Below, piece by piece: positions 36,902 through 47,309 of a stretch of 64,000 bases of DNA. The position numbers were made by a program, and so were the translations under genes. This stretch comes from Blastomyces gilchristii SLH14081 (Eukaryota; Ascomycota; Eurotiomycetes; Onygenales; Ajellomycetaceae): positions 2,331,379 to 2,395,378 of the forward strand of contig NW_003101679.1 of the NCBI RefSeq assembly GCF_000003855.2. Reading direction: 5' to 3'. The notes below the pieces were generated by a model. That model was not told the DNA's origin and did no database searches. It saw only the letters and a program-made list of their open reading frames with translations. Each line of letters starts with the position of its first letter. Positions within the stretch are counted from its first letter, which is position 1.

Positions 36902-36996
36902 TGTGAAAGGTGTAAAGCTTGTGTGATTGAAAGGTTGCTAGCTTGTGAAAAGTTATATGATGAAAGGATTAGTAAGCCAGATCATGTGACCTAATA
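36902..36996 (-). repeat. 5' LTR of copia element
   Basis: TGTGAAAGGTGTAAAGC to CATGTGACCTAATA, 95 bp, followed by the target duplication GATTA. Confidence 0.9.
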
Positions 36997-37109
36997 GATT
37001 ATTCATGATTTAGATAGCTACTTCTGAGTATCTACAGTAGAGTTTGCAGAGATTGAAGTATATAAGTTTCTAGATCTTTCAGTTATAACAGACAGTTGCT
37101 GACTGATAG

Positions 37110-37375
37110 AGCTTGAAATATAAGAATAAGTACTCATAGGTGATTATTTAAGTGTTTACAGCTTGATATAATATATACTAATAACTACTAAAAGTATTCA
37201 CAGTAGAAAGATAAATGTAGAGATTAAAATATAGAATAGTATTCAAGCTAAGTTATAATTAATAGTTATAAACTTCAGTCTATATAGTTATATATAGTCA
37301 AGAGCTGCTAACTCTATTAATTATATAAGAGATAGAAATAAAAGTAAAGAATTCATAAGAAGCAGAATTTCTTAT
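37110..37375 (-). repeat. LTR-like repeat of gypsy C
   Basis: It matches 450-729. It lies upstream of gypsy C Gag once the copia insertion is removed, as expected of a 5' LTR. The right end is cut by MITE H. Confidence 0.55.
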
Positions 37376-37385
37376 AGAATCTTAA

Positions 37386-37797
37386 TAGACTGATTACTAA
37401 GATTATAAATTTCATGTTTAATTTCATTTAATCTAATCTTATATATTTCTTCATATGAATCTCACTGAGATTAATTATTAAAATAACATGCAAAGTAACT
37501 ATTTATTAGATCTTAAAATAAGATTATAACTTAGAAGAATTAAGAAAGTAATCTTATTTAATCTTATTTAGTCTCATTCTTAGTATAAAGTTACTATTTT
37601 TAGATATTTTAAGGTTTTTTTTAAACTATGTTTAATTTTTTAAAAAGTAACACTTTTTAATAACACTTAAATAAGATTTAAAGTTATTTAAAGAAATAAA
37701 AAGAATTTAAATTTAGAAGTGAAAATCATGATCTCATTTGAAAAATGTGATAAGAGTAGATAGTAAGTCTTACTAAGACAGTATAAGACTACTATCT
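37386..37797 (-). mobile_element. Truncated, heavily mutated MITE, copy H
   Basis: It starts TAGACTGATTACTAAGAT, a decayed right end, and follows the MITE to ACTACTATCT at 37797. The last ~95 bp, including the left terminus, are missing, so no target duplication can be shown. It has lost nearly all CpG and CpC, so it is the oldest copy. Confidence 0.85.
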
Positions 37798-37889
37798 CAA
37801 AGGTCTCAGATTCACTTTTCAAACAAAAATCTAGTTTCAGATAAAGAATATACAAAAACCGCTCCACCACGAACTCGCTTGATTTTTCG
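37798..37889. other. Junction with hAT left-subterminal fragment
   Basis: About 52 bp (GGTCTCAGATTCACTTTTCA to AAAGAATATA) match 19148-19200 inside the 5.8-kb hAT, in the same orientation, although MITE H beside it is reversed. The rest up to 37889 (CAAAAACCGCTCCACCACG...) is unique and CpG-rich. Confidence 0.7.
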
Positions 37890-38475
37890 AATAAGAACCC
37901 GCCGATAGATCCATCGAAAAGCCCTCGATCATACGAGCATTTTGACCCCATCGCCGACCGCATACCCCATGTGGTGGTGGAGATATCCAGCCAAACGTGA
38001 ACCAGACGTTGTTTGAAACTCCTGTGTGGGATTATCCCCCGTTCACCCCTACCACACCACAACCCCGGGCCAAATTGCCATACAAATTGTAAGGTGAAGA
38101 GACCTAGCCATATGCGCCAATCTTCTTGATTTTGAAAGATCCCTGATCTGTAATTGTGGAGATATCTGAGGAGCGATCTCCGTGAAAACCCTGTCCATCT
38201 TTGATGTTCCAAAACATCAACGCCAAGTCCCACCCTCGTACCGCCCTTCCCAATCTGGCCCATCCCCGGCAGAAAAATACAAAAAGATACCTCGGCGATA
38301 ATATCAAGCACATAACCAACAGACACTTCTGAAGTGTAACCTCCGCGGTCTGTCATCAGTGTATCTAGACTTCAACACCAAGTCTCACCCTTGTACCACC
38401 CCTCTCAATCTGGCCCATCCCCGGCAGAACAATACAAAAAGATACCTCAGTAACAGCATTTGATACATAATCAGT
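37890..38475 (-). repeat. Dispersed repeat unit, copy 2 (uninterrupted)
   Basis: The reverse complement matches 18503-19014 joined to 24831-24910 and thus shows the empty site of the hAT insertion. Many CpG sites mutated in copy 1 are intact here. Two ~160-bp direct sub-repeats are present. A 222-codon open frame (38356-37688, minus) crosses the unit and runs into unrelated sequence. It has no recognisable domain, and copy 1 does not preserve it. Confidence 0.8.
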
Positions 38476-38719
38476 GAACAATGAGTCAACAGCATATTAA
38501 AAATATCTTAATACACACGAGCCTCTGTATGCAAAGATGTTGCGGAGCTAAGCTCAAAACAGAAGGCCTCACAAGATTGATTTTACAGCTTATTATTAAT
38601 AATAATAGAAGGGATAGAACTGTAAAAACATATAGAGATTCATTTTTCAGTGTAAAAGCATCATCTAACTAAGCAAGGAAAAAAACAAAAAACACCTCAC
38701 TCTGCCCTGTCTCACTGAC

Positions 38720-39547
38720 TTATATATTATTCTCAAGAACAGTTTGAGTGATCTGAAGAAGACTTGTAATAGTTCTGAATTTAGTCTTCAGAGCTGCATT
38801 CTTCTTGTACAGAGTCTCATTTTTAATATAAAGAGTTAAAATCTCAATATCATAACTGTCAACTGACTCAACACTTGTCATCTGTTTTTTCAAGGCTCTA
38901 GCCTCTGTATTCTCAGCTGCAGAGTGCTTCTTGAATAAGCTCTTCTTCTTGACTTTCTTTCTCTTATCATTCTTCTGCTTCTTTTCTTTCACTTTATCAT
39001 TCTTCTTACTGAGATTGACTATGTATAACTATTAGTTAATTGTATTGAAATTAACATATTTTATGTTGAAAAGTGACTCACTTCTATGATAAGAGCAGTG
39101 ACTTTCAGTGTTATTATAATAACAACTGACACAAGCTTCATGACACTGATTCAGAGCACTGATGCAGATGATAAAAGAGTCTTCTTCTCTGATACAGTGA
39201 TTACAGAGAACTGCAAAAACAGCATCACAGAATTATAGAAGAAGAGTTTCATGATTTGTATTGATTTTTGTATTGATCTGACAACTCTTCTGTAAGACTG
39301 ACTCTCAAGTATAGAATAATTTGATGAGAGTCTGTAGCTTCTTTGACAGCTTCTCAGGCATTCTTTCAGTCAAATGAGTCAATGGTTGACTCAATGATCT
39401 AGAATCAGCAGACACAGCAGAGGCAGGAGCAGGCGCAGGCGCAGGCACAGGTGCAGAACTGAGAATAAGGTTGACAGCTGATGACTCAGCAGGTCAGACA
39501 AGGTTATTGAGAACTGTGCTGACTGTCAGAATTGTAATTATCATCAT
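38720..39547 (-). pseudogene. Spliced Cys-rich/coiled-coil gene beside the Helitron helicase
   Basis: ATG at 39547 (MMIITILTVSTVLNNL) opens exon 1 (39547-39082). The intron is 39081-39019 (GTGAGT...TTAACTAATAG...ATAG) and exon 2 (39018-38720) ends in a stop; about 254 codons. Exon 1 has a Pro/Ala repeat (PVPAPAPAPAS, from CAGGCG repeats), a helix (ERMPEKLSKKLQTL) and a Cys cluster near its end (LCNHCIREED, NQCHEACVSCYYN, HCSYHR). Exon 2 is uninterrupted, very basic (KEKKQKNDKRKKVKKKS), then a coiled coil. Three stops in exon 1 are TGA or TAA at likely Trp/Arg positions. An extra upstream exon up to 39756 is possible. The family is not recognised. It is co-directional with the helicase, 0.66 kb downstream. 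Confidence 0.62.
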
Positions 39548-40207
39548 TTTGAAGAATCTCACTTATAATGAATGTGTTTCAAGGCATTGTTTTCAGTTAT
39601 AATAATAGTATTGATGATTTTTTGAACTTCTGATGAATTAATAGAGATAAATGACATGATTTCTGAAAAAAAAAAAAAAAACAGCTGACAGAGATGAGAG
39701 ATGAGAGATAAGATGAATTCTTCAAAGAGAAAAGAAACACTCTGAGATTCATTCACTTTCTCTCATACATGTGTTGATAACTGTAAGAATTCAATATTTC
39801 TTATCACATAATGCATCACAGGCCTTAATAACACAGATCTCAGAAGATTCTCAATCTCTCAGATCAAAGATGTCATTATATTAAATCTGAGCTGTATAGA
39901 TTAATATTCAGATTGTTTCAATATCTTCTGTAGACTGCTAACTGCTCATTCTCAGGTTCAGTGATTATAATAGAATCAGCTGTAATAGATTCATCAAGTT
40001 CAATGATTGAATTCAGTGAATCTGCAAGCAGAACAGGTGAAGAGAATGATAGAATAAAGAATGAAGATCTTGCAGTAATGAAGAATAAATAAATGAGCAG
40101 ATTAAATGTGAACTGTGAAAAAGATGAAATAAAGAGTGAATGAATCTATATAGAATATAGATTAGCAGAGACCTATAAAAAGAAAAGAGATATAACTTAG
40201 TTATCTG

Positions 40208-43200
40208 TTAACTTTGATATCTTGTATAATTAATCTCATGCATCTGCATGCTTCTGCTCACTTCATCATCAGGTCAGTAAAATCTGGAATAATCAAAGAG
40301 TTGCTTAAATAGAAGATCTTGATATGTTTTAATCTGTGAAACCGCAACATATGTGAGACCAGTCTGGAATTCAGTCTCAGAAATATCAAGAACAGCTCAA
40401 TTAAGTGATAATCCTTGAAATTTATAAACTGTAATAGTATATGCAACTGTAATAGAGAACTGCATGCAGCTGCAGACTTGATTAATATGAGAAAAGTCAT
40501 AGCAGTTGTAGAAGATAGGCACAAGTTTAAGACTCTTTCATTTCAAATAAGTAGAACTGTCATATTTATCAAAATTAATTAGCAGTGCAAATGAAGAATC
40601 TTGACAGAGATTCTTCATATCTGAACTGTATACAATGTCATGAAGAGTTTCAAGAGCACTGTTAACAAAGTCACAGTCTGTTTAAATATTCTGTAGAAGC
40701 ATGATTCAGCAGTCAATAAAGAGAGAAAGATTCTGATGAAGATTATCAGCCTTATCAGAATCTAACTGAGAAGTGTCTATATCAATATTTGTGATCTGAA
40801 TATTAATAACAGATTGTTTACAGCTTTGAATGACATTATTATTATAGATATAAACATGATACTTCTTGACATAAATGTGAATTACATTCTCAAAGACTGG
40901 GACTTCATGAGGAATAAGAGCCTGCACATAGACTGGCTGCCGGGACCATGAATTTCACATTTGATCTCATTTAGTCTGGTCCCATACATTTCTTGGCGTG
41001 AATCCCGCTCGGACTGGCTATTAAAAAAACATGTAAAGTGACTATATATCAGATCTTAAAATGAAACCATGACTTGAAAAAAATGAGAAAGTGATCTTAT
41101 TTGGTCCCATTTAGTTCCATTCTTAGCATAAAGTTACTATTTTTAGACATTTTAAGGTTTTTTTTAGACTATTTTTAATTTTTTAAAAAGTAACACTTTT
41201 TGGTAACACTTAAATGAGATTTAAAGTCATTTAAAGCAATAAAAATAATTTAAATTGAGAAGTGAAAATCATGATCTCATTTGGAAAATGTGACAAGAGT
41301 AGACAGTAAGTCTCACTGAAACAGTATGAGACTACTATCTAATGTTAAAACTGTGTAATGGGATCAGTCGAATTGATAATGAGACTATCAAAAAATCTGG
41401 TCCTGGTTCCAGACACGGTCACACGGTCAGTCTACCTGCACATACTTTGAAAGAAACTCTCAATCACTCAGAGTTAACTGACCAAGCTGAAGATTTTTCA
41501 AGGTCTCACAGAACTGGCAGCTGATGACATCTTCACTCACTTATCATTGAATCACAGTAAGTTGAATAATTTTACTAAAAGTCAAGTAGATTTGACAGCT
41601 CTGAATGTCTTCTTTATGATCAAAACATCTGTTATGATAGAGTGAAGTTTGAAAAACAGATGAGAGCTGATAGAAATCTTCACTGAGAATGAGACTGAGA
41701 TCATCAAAATGAGCATTCTTGCAAGAGAATATGTAATGACAGGCCTGATTAATTCATGAAAGTTGCTGTAAATCAATCATTGACTTTTCATCAATTAACG
41801 GATAGTGAATGTCCTTAAAAAGAGTCTGCAAAGATTGAAGATTTTGAGAATTGAGTGATTTATATAACATGTTCTTGTATATGAGAAGCTGAAATAACAC
41901 ATGCACGGTTTGAGTATTAATGAAGTGAGCAGCTACATCAGTTGATGTAGCTCAAATGATTGAGATTGAGAGATCTTGAGCCTCTGCAAGATTTTGAAGA
42001 GTTGTAGACAAAATCATAATCAGATAAGTTTTATCAGTATTATCTTCATCATCTAGATTAATTAGCAAAGAATCTGAGAACTCATCATTAAGAATCTCAG
42101 TATAATAATAGAGAATAGTGTCATGAAGAAGACATTGATCAGAACCTAGAGTCTTGAGTGAGTCATATTCATGAAGAGTAGTATCTGTGAGAAAGTCAGT
42201 CTTTATATTGTTTCAAAATTCTGTGTCAAGATTGATATAAGTGTCAACATGAGAGCTTTAATCATAGTTGAAATCTAAGAATCAATGATCAAGCTGTTCA
42301 CAGTTTCAGATGTCAATGAGGTCATTATTATAACACTGTAGGTTTTGATGAGTGAGTAATACTTAAGAGAGATTAAGCTTCTCTTCATCATTCTGATCAT
42401 CTTCAAACTCAGGTTCTGGTTTCAGCATATCTTTATCATAGACATCAACTGAGTGATTATGAGAAAGACAGCAATAATTAAAGACCTCTGTAAGAGAGGA
42501 TTAAGAGATGAGAAGATCAATAATCTTGAGATCTTCAATTTAATGAAAAGAATGATGAAGAAGAAGTTTAACATAAGTATAGTTCTCTGAATCAGTTTTA
42601 AACTGATAAACAGAAAAGTAGATCAACACTCAGAATTTTATACAGAGACATCTCTTAATTTAATGACTGTGAGAAAAGATTTAAAGAAATTCAAAAAATA
42701 AAAGATCTTCAAATTCAGTTAACTGCTGCTTATATTTTTTCAAAAAGAATAAATCATATTGTAATTCATCAGATTCAAGAATATAGCTATGATAATATTG
42801 AGATTCAGGCTGACAATTAACTGCAATTGACTCATAAGAACTCATTTATAAAGAAAGATTTAAAAGAAGATAATAAATCTTCTGAGCAGATCAATCATAC
42901 TCATCAATGAGCTGATTTATAAGTTTAATAACTGTAGAGAGCAGTGAGTGACTTGAACTAACTCTTGAAATCACTCATTGAACAATCTGATCATAGAATT
43001 CTATATCTGTTTCAGTCTTGACAATGTACTTAGACAGATAATCAAGGACAGCACATCTGCCAGTGTAGGAGACAATGTCAGTATTTACTAGCCAGCTAAC
43101 TGTAATCAATCTGTTATAGTTATTGAGAATTGAGTTGTTACAACAGAGATGCAGCTGATAATATCTACTATTCAAAGATTTGAGAATAGCACAGTCAGTT

Positions 43201-45912
43201 CAGTATTTATATAGAAAGTGAAATCAGTAATATAAATTATCAGTGACTCAGTGTTTACAAATGCAGTACTTTTCACTACAGTGATGACATTGAACACAGT
43301 TGAGAACTGCAGATAAATGTTCAATGATATTCATCTGATCAGAATAGCTGAGGAAAAGAAGTAACTGAGCATCTTCAGACTGAGTGCAATTAGGCTCAGA
43401 ATTCTCAGCTGTAATAATAAGACCTTAGTAGTCAGTAAAGGCTTGACAGAAGTCTTCATTCATATCAAGTTCAGAATTCAGTGCATTCTTACATTAAAAT
43501 ACACTATATAAGTGCACTGATTCACAGTCTTATCACTTGTAACAAGTTCAGTGATCTAGAATTTTGAATTTCAGGTCTAGAATCTTTTTCTTAAAGATTG
43601 TAAGTTGTAGATGAAAGTAATGTGCAACTATAGTGAAATAGTCATGAATACTATCTCTTACAAACTTCAACCTCTCAAGATCAGTGCCGTACTTTCAAAT
43701 AATATAGTCAGAGAAGTGATGCATCAGATTATCTCAGTGATGATCTGTGACTAAGAGAGTAAGAAATAGATGCAGAGATCTGTTATTTTAAACATAGACT
43801 TATAGCTGATGATATTTTACACCTTAAAAAGAACAGATTTTACAAAGACTCTCTGCAAACTGTGTAAGTGAATTCAAAATTGTATCAGATTATGAAGTAT
43901 TAGCAGTAAAAGCAGTCTGCAGCTTCTCTAGAGTGAGGTTCTTAATAAGAGAGTCAGTGTAATTGTAGAAAAAGTGACTCTGATTATTAATCTATCTGTG
44001 AAATAGAGAATTGAAAGGAACATATTAAAAACAGCTATGACAGACAAAGTGACTACCATGATATTTAAGAAGAAACTGTGTGTAATCTGCAAGACTAATT
44101 ATTCTTTGTCTAGAGAGAATGAATTTAACTTCATCTCATGAAAAAAGTGTTGAAAAGGCCTAAGAAAAGAGTGAATAAGTGTTGTTAAACTCACTAAGTG
44201 ATGTATTACAGACTGAAGACAGAGTGAGATGATTAATCTGTTCTCACTGTGATATTTCAAGTTCATAGTAGAGTTACTTAACTTTGAACTGTGAGATCAA
44301 AAGATCTGAAACATCAGAGTATTCAGATGAGATATTCAAGTTATCAAGATTTAAATAATTCTCATTCTCAATGACTGTCAATTCTTGCTTATCAAGCTTG
44401 TGAAAAGAAATCTGATCAGAGATATCTTCATTTTCAGATAACTGATTTCAAGCCTCTTTTTCAATCACAATGTTCTGATAACTGAGATGATTTTTACAGA
44501 GATAGATTAGTTATTAAGCAACAGCTTCTTTGTGAATTATGAAATCTTGATAAAACTGATATTGTAAGCAGAGATCTGTATTTAAATTTGAAGACTTTAA
44601 TATAATAATATCAAGATTCTTAGAAAGAAGTGAGAGAGTGTTATAAACACAGTCAGTGTCTCTAAGAAAGCTAATAATATAATCTTTATACTTATACTGA
44701 TGTTCTCTGACTTGACAGATCTCAATGAAGACATGTATATATAAAATTAACATCTCTTCAATCTGACTGAGAACAGGAAGATCTGAATCAAGATCATCAG
44801 AATCAAGGTTATTCTCTTGAGAGAATAAAAACAGCTTATCAGACAGCTGTCTTGAATCAACAGTATGATAATGAGTATAAACATTATCTTGAAGATTCAT
44901 TCTGAATCAGTGAATTTGATAACAGCTACAGATCTTCATCTGTAAGTCTTCAAGTATATAGTGAAATTTCTGCATACACTGTCAATCATTAGAATTAACA
45001 GCTGAATCTATAAGATAAGTAGAACTCTGAAAGTTTATCAGAGAGTCTGAAACAATTGCAGTCTGTAACTGATTATGTTTCTGAAGAATTGTAAGAGTTT
45101 CTATATTTAATATATCAATTGAGCTTTCAGATCATGTAGAGTGCTGAGATGTTAAGAGACTACTCACTCTTCTATTAAATTAATTAATGAATAAATCTGC
45201 AGTGCTCTGAGAAACAGAGTTTTAAGAAGTTGAGAGTAAGAAAAACAATGTAAAAGATGTCTGCAGTGAAAGCATGCCTGTAAAAGTGAAATAAGATTAG
45301 CTTAAGAATGAGTTGAATAGTGATACAGATGATTAATGAAAGACTGAAGAGAGATCTGTAGAACTGAGAGATGAATTAATTATCAAAGATAACAGCTGCA
45401 GCTATTTTCTCAATTAAGTTAAGAATGAAGTTAGTGAGAAATGTTCTCTATGACATCTGACAATATAGTGAGCTCTTTGAATGATAGTTTTCTTTTTACA
45501 GACTGCTGCTAATGAAGATATATCAGAACTATGAATCTCACAGTAATAAAACTTAATCTCAGATGACATGTCTGTTTCAATAGACTGTTCACAGGCTTAA
45601 GAGACTGCTGTTGATTGCATAAAGTATTGACATGTCTGAAATAGCAGAGAGAGTTCAGTCTTATTTACTACAGAATCTATGACTGTAGAAGAATCTGATT
45701 TTACTACACATGTTTATTTACAGTTCTACACAGTATAAAGAGATAATCAGTGATAGAAAAGATGTAATGAGAGAAGATTACAATATCTGAGTTCTCTGAG
45801 TGCAGCATTGAAGGCAGAGAGCTGTAGAAGTAGTAGAACATTATAAAGAAATGAATTGATCAAGAGACTGGTTTCACAAGCAGTGAACACAGGCTTTTGA
45901 TGTGTTATTCAT
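40208..45912 (-). pseudogene. Helitron Rep-helicase polyprotein remnant
   Basis: N-terminus near 45912 (MNNTSKACVHC, later LCLQCC) suggests a Cys-rich leader. At 44900-44514, 128 codons are open: PVLSQIEEMLILYIHVFIEI, then YKYKDYIISFLRDTDCVYN and LDIIIL, typical of the Helitron helicase-like N domain. Near 43175-42975 NNYNRLITVSWLVNTDI and VLDYLSKYIVKTET match the Rep region. A PIF1-type helicase follows: HVLFQL, YPLIDEKSMIDLQQLS (Walker B), DDLSLILSEDFYQLSSVF (the GDFxQLPPV motif). After the MITE come NVIQ, FALLINFDKY and ITVAYTITVYKFQGLSL (motif V/VI region), ending at TAA 40208-40210. It would nick and unwind DNA for rolling-circle transposition. Many TGA stops. Confidence 0.88.
40929..41434 (-). 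mobile_element. 506-bp hAT-type MITE, copy E
   Basis: TAGACTGGCTGCCGGGACC to CACACGGTCAGTCTA, with a perfect 8-bp target duplication CCTGCACA at 40921-40928 and 41435-41442. It interrupts the Helitron helicase reading frame. Confidence 0.95.
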
Positions 45913-46100
45913 TCATGAGAATCTATGAGAGGTAGTTAATCAGATGTGTTATCTATTCAAGAATCTGTACAGAGTAGGTAGTTAATGAGATGCATGATCT
46001 ATTATTCAAGAATCTGTACGGAGTAGATAGTTGATGAGATGTGTAATCTATTATTCAAGAATCTGTACGGAGTAGATGGTATAATTGATGAGATGAAAGA
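45912..46100. repeat. 49-bp tandem repeat at Helitron 5' region
   Basis: CAAGAATCTGTAC starts at 45958, 46007 and 46056, a period of exactly 49 bp, with a more diverged fourth unit at about 45912. Units share GTAGATAGTTGATGAGATG. They lie just upstream of the Helitron ORF. Confidence 0.85.
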
Positions 46101-46247
46101 TGAACGCGTTGTGGACGTGTAGAAGTCATAGTGCAATGTCATGAAATTACACTTCACTTAATTCTACATTAATCAGTGAGCTGTATTCGCGCCAAGAACC
46201 TCAAAAAGGAAATTCTTCACTTTTAATGACCAGGGTTTTCATCATAT

Positions 46248-46272
46248 ATTTGCTTCGCTTCGCTCTGCAAAT
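46248..46272. other. CpG-rich palindrome at Helitron/LINE3 junction
   Basis: ATTTGC and GCAAAT are inverted arms around a TTCGCTTCGCTCT loop. It sits precisely where Helitron sequence ends and the LINE3 5'UTR starts. It may be a Helitron terminal hairpin; this is inference. Confidence 0.55.
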
Positions 46273-47172
46273 AACTATAAAATCAGTATACTTTAAGATC
46301 TGACTGAGCCTTTGATCTCTGCACAGTGAGATATATTAAATCTAGTTTTAATATCTTAATATTTAATAGATACTGCAAGAGATTGAGAACAGTAACACTA
46401 GATTTCTATTGAATTTGAGAATTAACTCTATATTGATATAATCATTGACAAAGTCTTCTATTTTGAGATATAAATAATCAGTTCCTTTACATTCTACTAA
46501 CAATATTTATATTATTATATAGAAACAGACTTATATTCTCTATAATATCAAGACTCTGAAGAGGGAAAGTCTTGATAGAAGGTATACAGTAGTGTATATC
46601 TTAGCAGTTTCTATCTCATTCTTCTGCAGCAGTTAATGTAAAAAAAAAAAAAAAGATCTTAGAAATAGTTTTTTACTTCTCTTGAAAAAGTAAGATGTTT
46701 TTCTCTGGATTTTATACAATATTCTTACAAAGAATTAAAAACAGAGCTGTTTTCTGTCATAATTTCATATTCTTTTAAGTAAGAATTACTTTTTCAGTGA
46801 CTGAAGAGCTTTCATTAATACTTAATTTCTTTTTACACTCTTTATTAACTGATTTGAGTTGCACACTTGTTGTGTGAGAAGAATTGAATGATTTAGAATA
46901 AAATTGAATAGTTTTAATCAATTTCTCTGTAAAAAATTAATTTATTTTTTATCAGTTTTTCTCTCAAAAACTGTCATATTATCTGATTTATTATCAATTG
47001 ATATCATACTTTTTCTCACTGTATCTCAAGAAAGAGATTATAAAGATTTTATTAATTTATCTTAAAAATCAATTTTAGTTTATTAGATTCTCTTCAAAAA
47101 TCTAATCTAGTTACTGAACTAGTGTGAAAAAAATCAGGTGTTTTATACACAAAAGTCTTTTATTCTTCTTGT

Positions 47173-47295
47173 GAAACAGTCTGACTAACTTTTCCATTGA
47201 AAACAGACTTAGAAATCTCTTAATTGACACAGTCTGACCAACTTTTCAACAGAGTTTAATAAATATCTCAATTGAAACAGTCTGACCAACTTTTC
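47173..47295 (+). promoter_or_regulatory. LINE3 5'UTR monomer repeats (three copies)
   Basis: GAAACAGTCTGACCAACTTTTC-type 22-bp motifs start at 47173, 47226 and 47274 (spacing 53 and 48 bp), ending 15 bp before ORF1. LINE1 has only two, so the copy number varies between elements. Confidence 0.65.
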
Positions 47296-47309
47296 ATTGA
47301 GTGAGAATA

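Larger units (their letters stand above)
31260..36996 (-). mobile_element. Complete Ty1/copia element with 95-bp LTRs
   Basis: Two 95-bp LTRs (31260-31354 and 36902-36996) flank a minus-strand Gag-Pol. A perfect 5-bp target duplication GATTA lies at 31255-31259 and 36997-37001. The primer-binding site abuts the 5' LTR. Order on the minus strand is Gag, integrase, RT, RNase H, as in copia. Its C-terminal coding part is less mutated than the neighbouring elements. Confidence 0.94.
24911..37385 (-). mobile_element. Ty3/gypsy element C, broken by SINE 2, LINE2 and copia
   Basis: Minus-strand pieces fit one element: LTR-like repeat (37375-37110), gag (31259-29764), RT (26715-25704), RNase H (25312-24911). 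Between them lie the copia element (31260-36996, 5-bp target duplication), LINE2 (26716-29763, 15-bp duplication) and SINE 2. The integrase and 3' LTR are missing at the left edge, where the repeat unit begins. Confidence 0.8.
38476..46271 (-). mobile_element. Helitron (Rep/PIF1-helicase rolling-circle transposon)
   Basis: The minus strand carries a Helitron polyprotein (45912-40208) followed by a spliced gene (39547-38720). The outer limits are set by neighbours: the repeat unit ends at 38475 and LINE3 begins at 46272. Canonical 5'-TC and CTRR-3' ends could not be identified with confidence. MITE copy E is inserted in the helicase region. Confidence 0.78.

Noticed and set aside
37688..38356. 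222-residue protein-coding gene
   Set aside because: The frame runs from the repeat unit into unrelated hAT-like and MITE sequence, has no known domain, and copy 1 of the repeat does not preserve it. Kept only as an observation on the repeat.
45912..46100. CRISPR-like array
   Set aside because: The 49-bp units are contiguous with no spacers, and the genome is eukaryotic.
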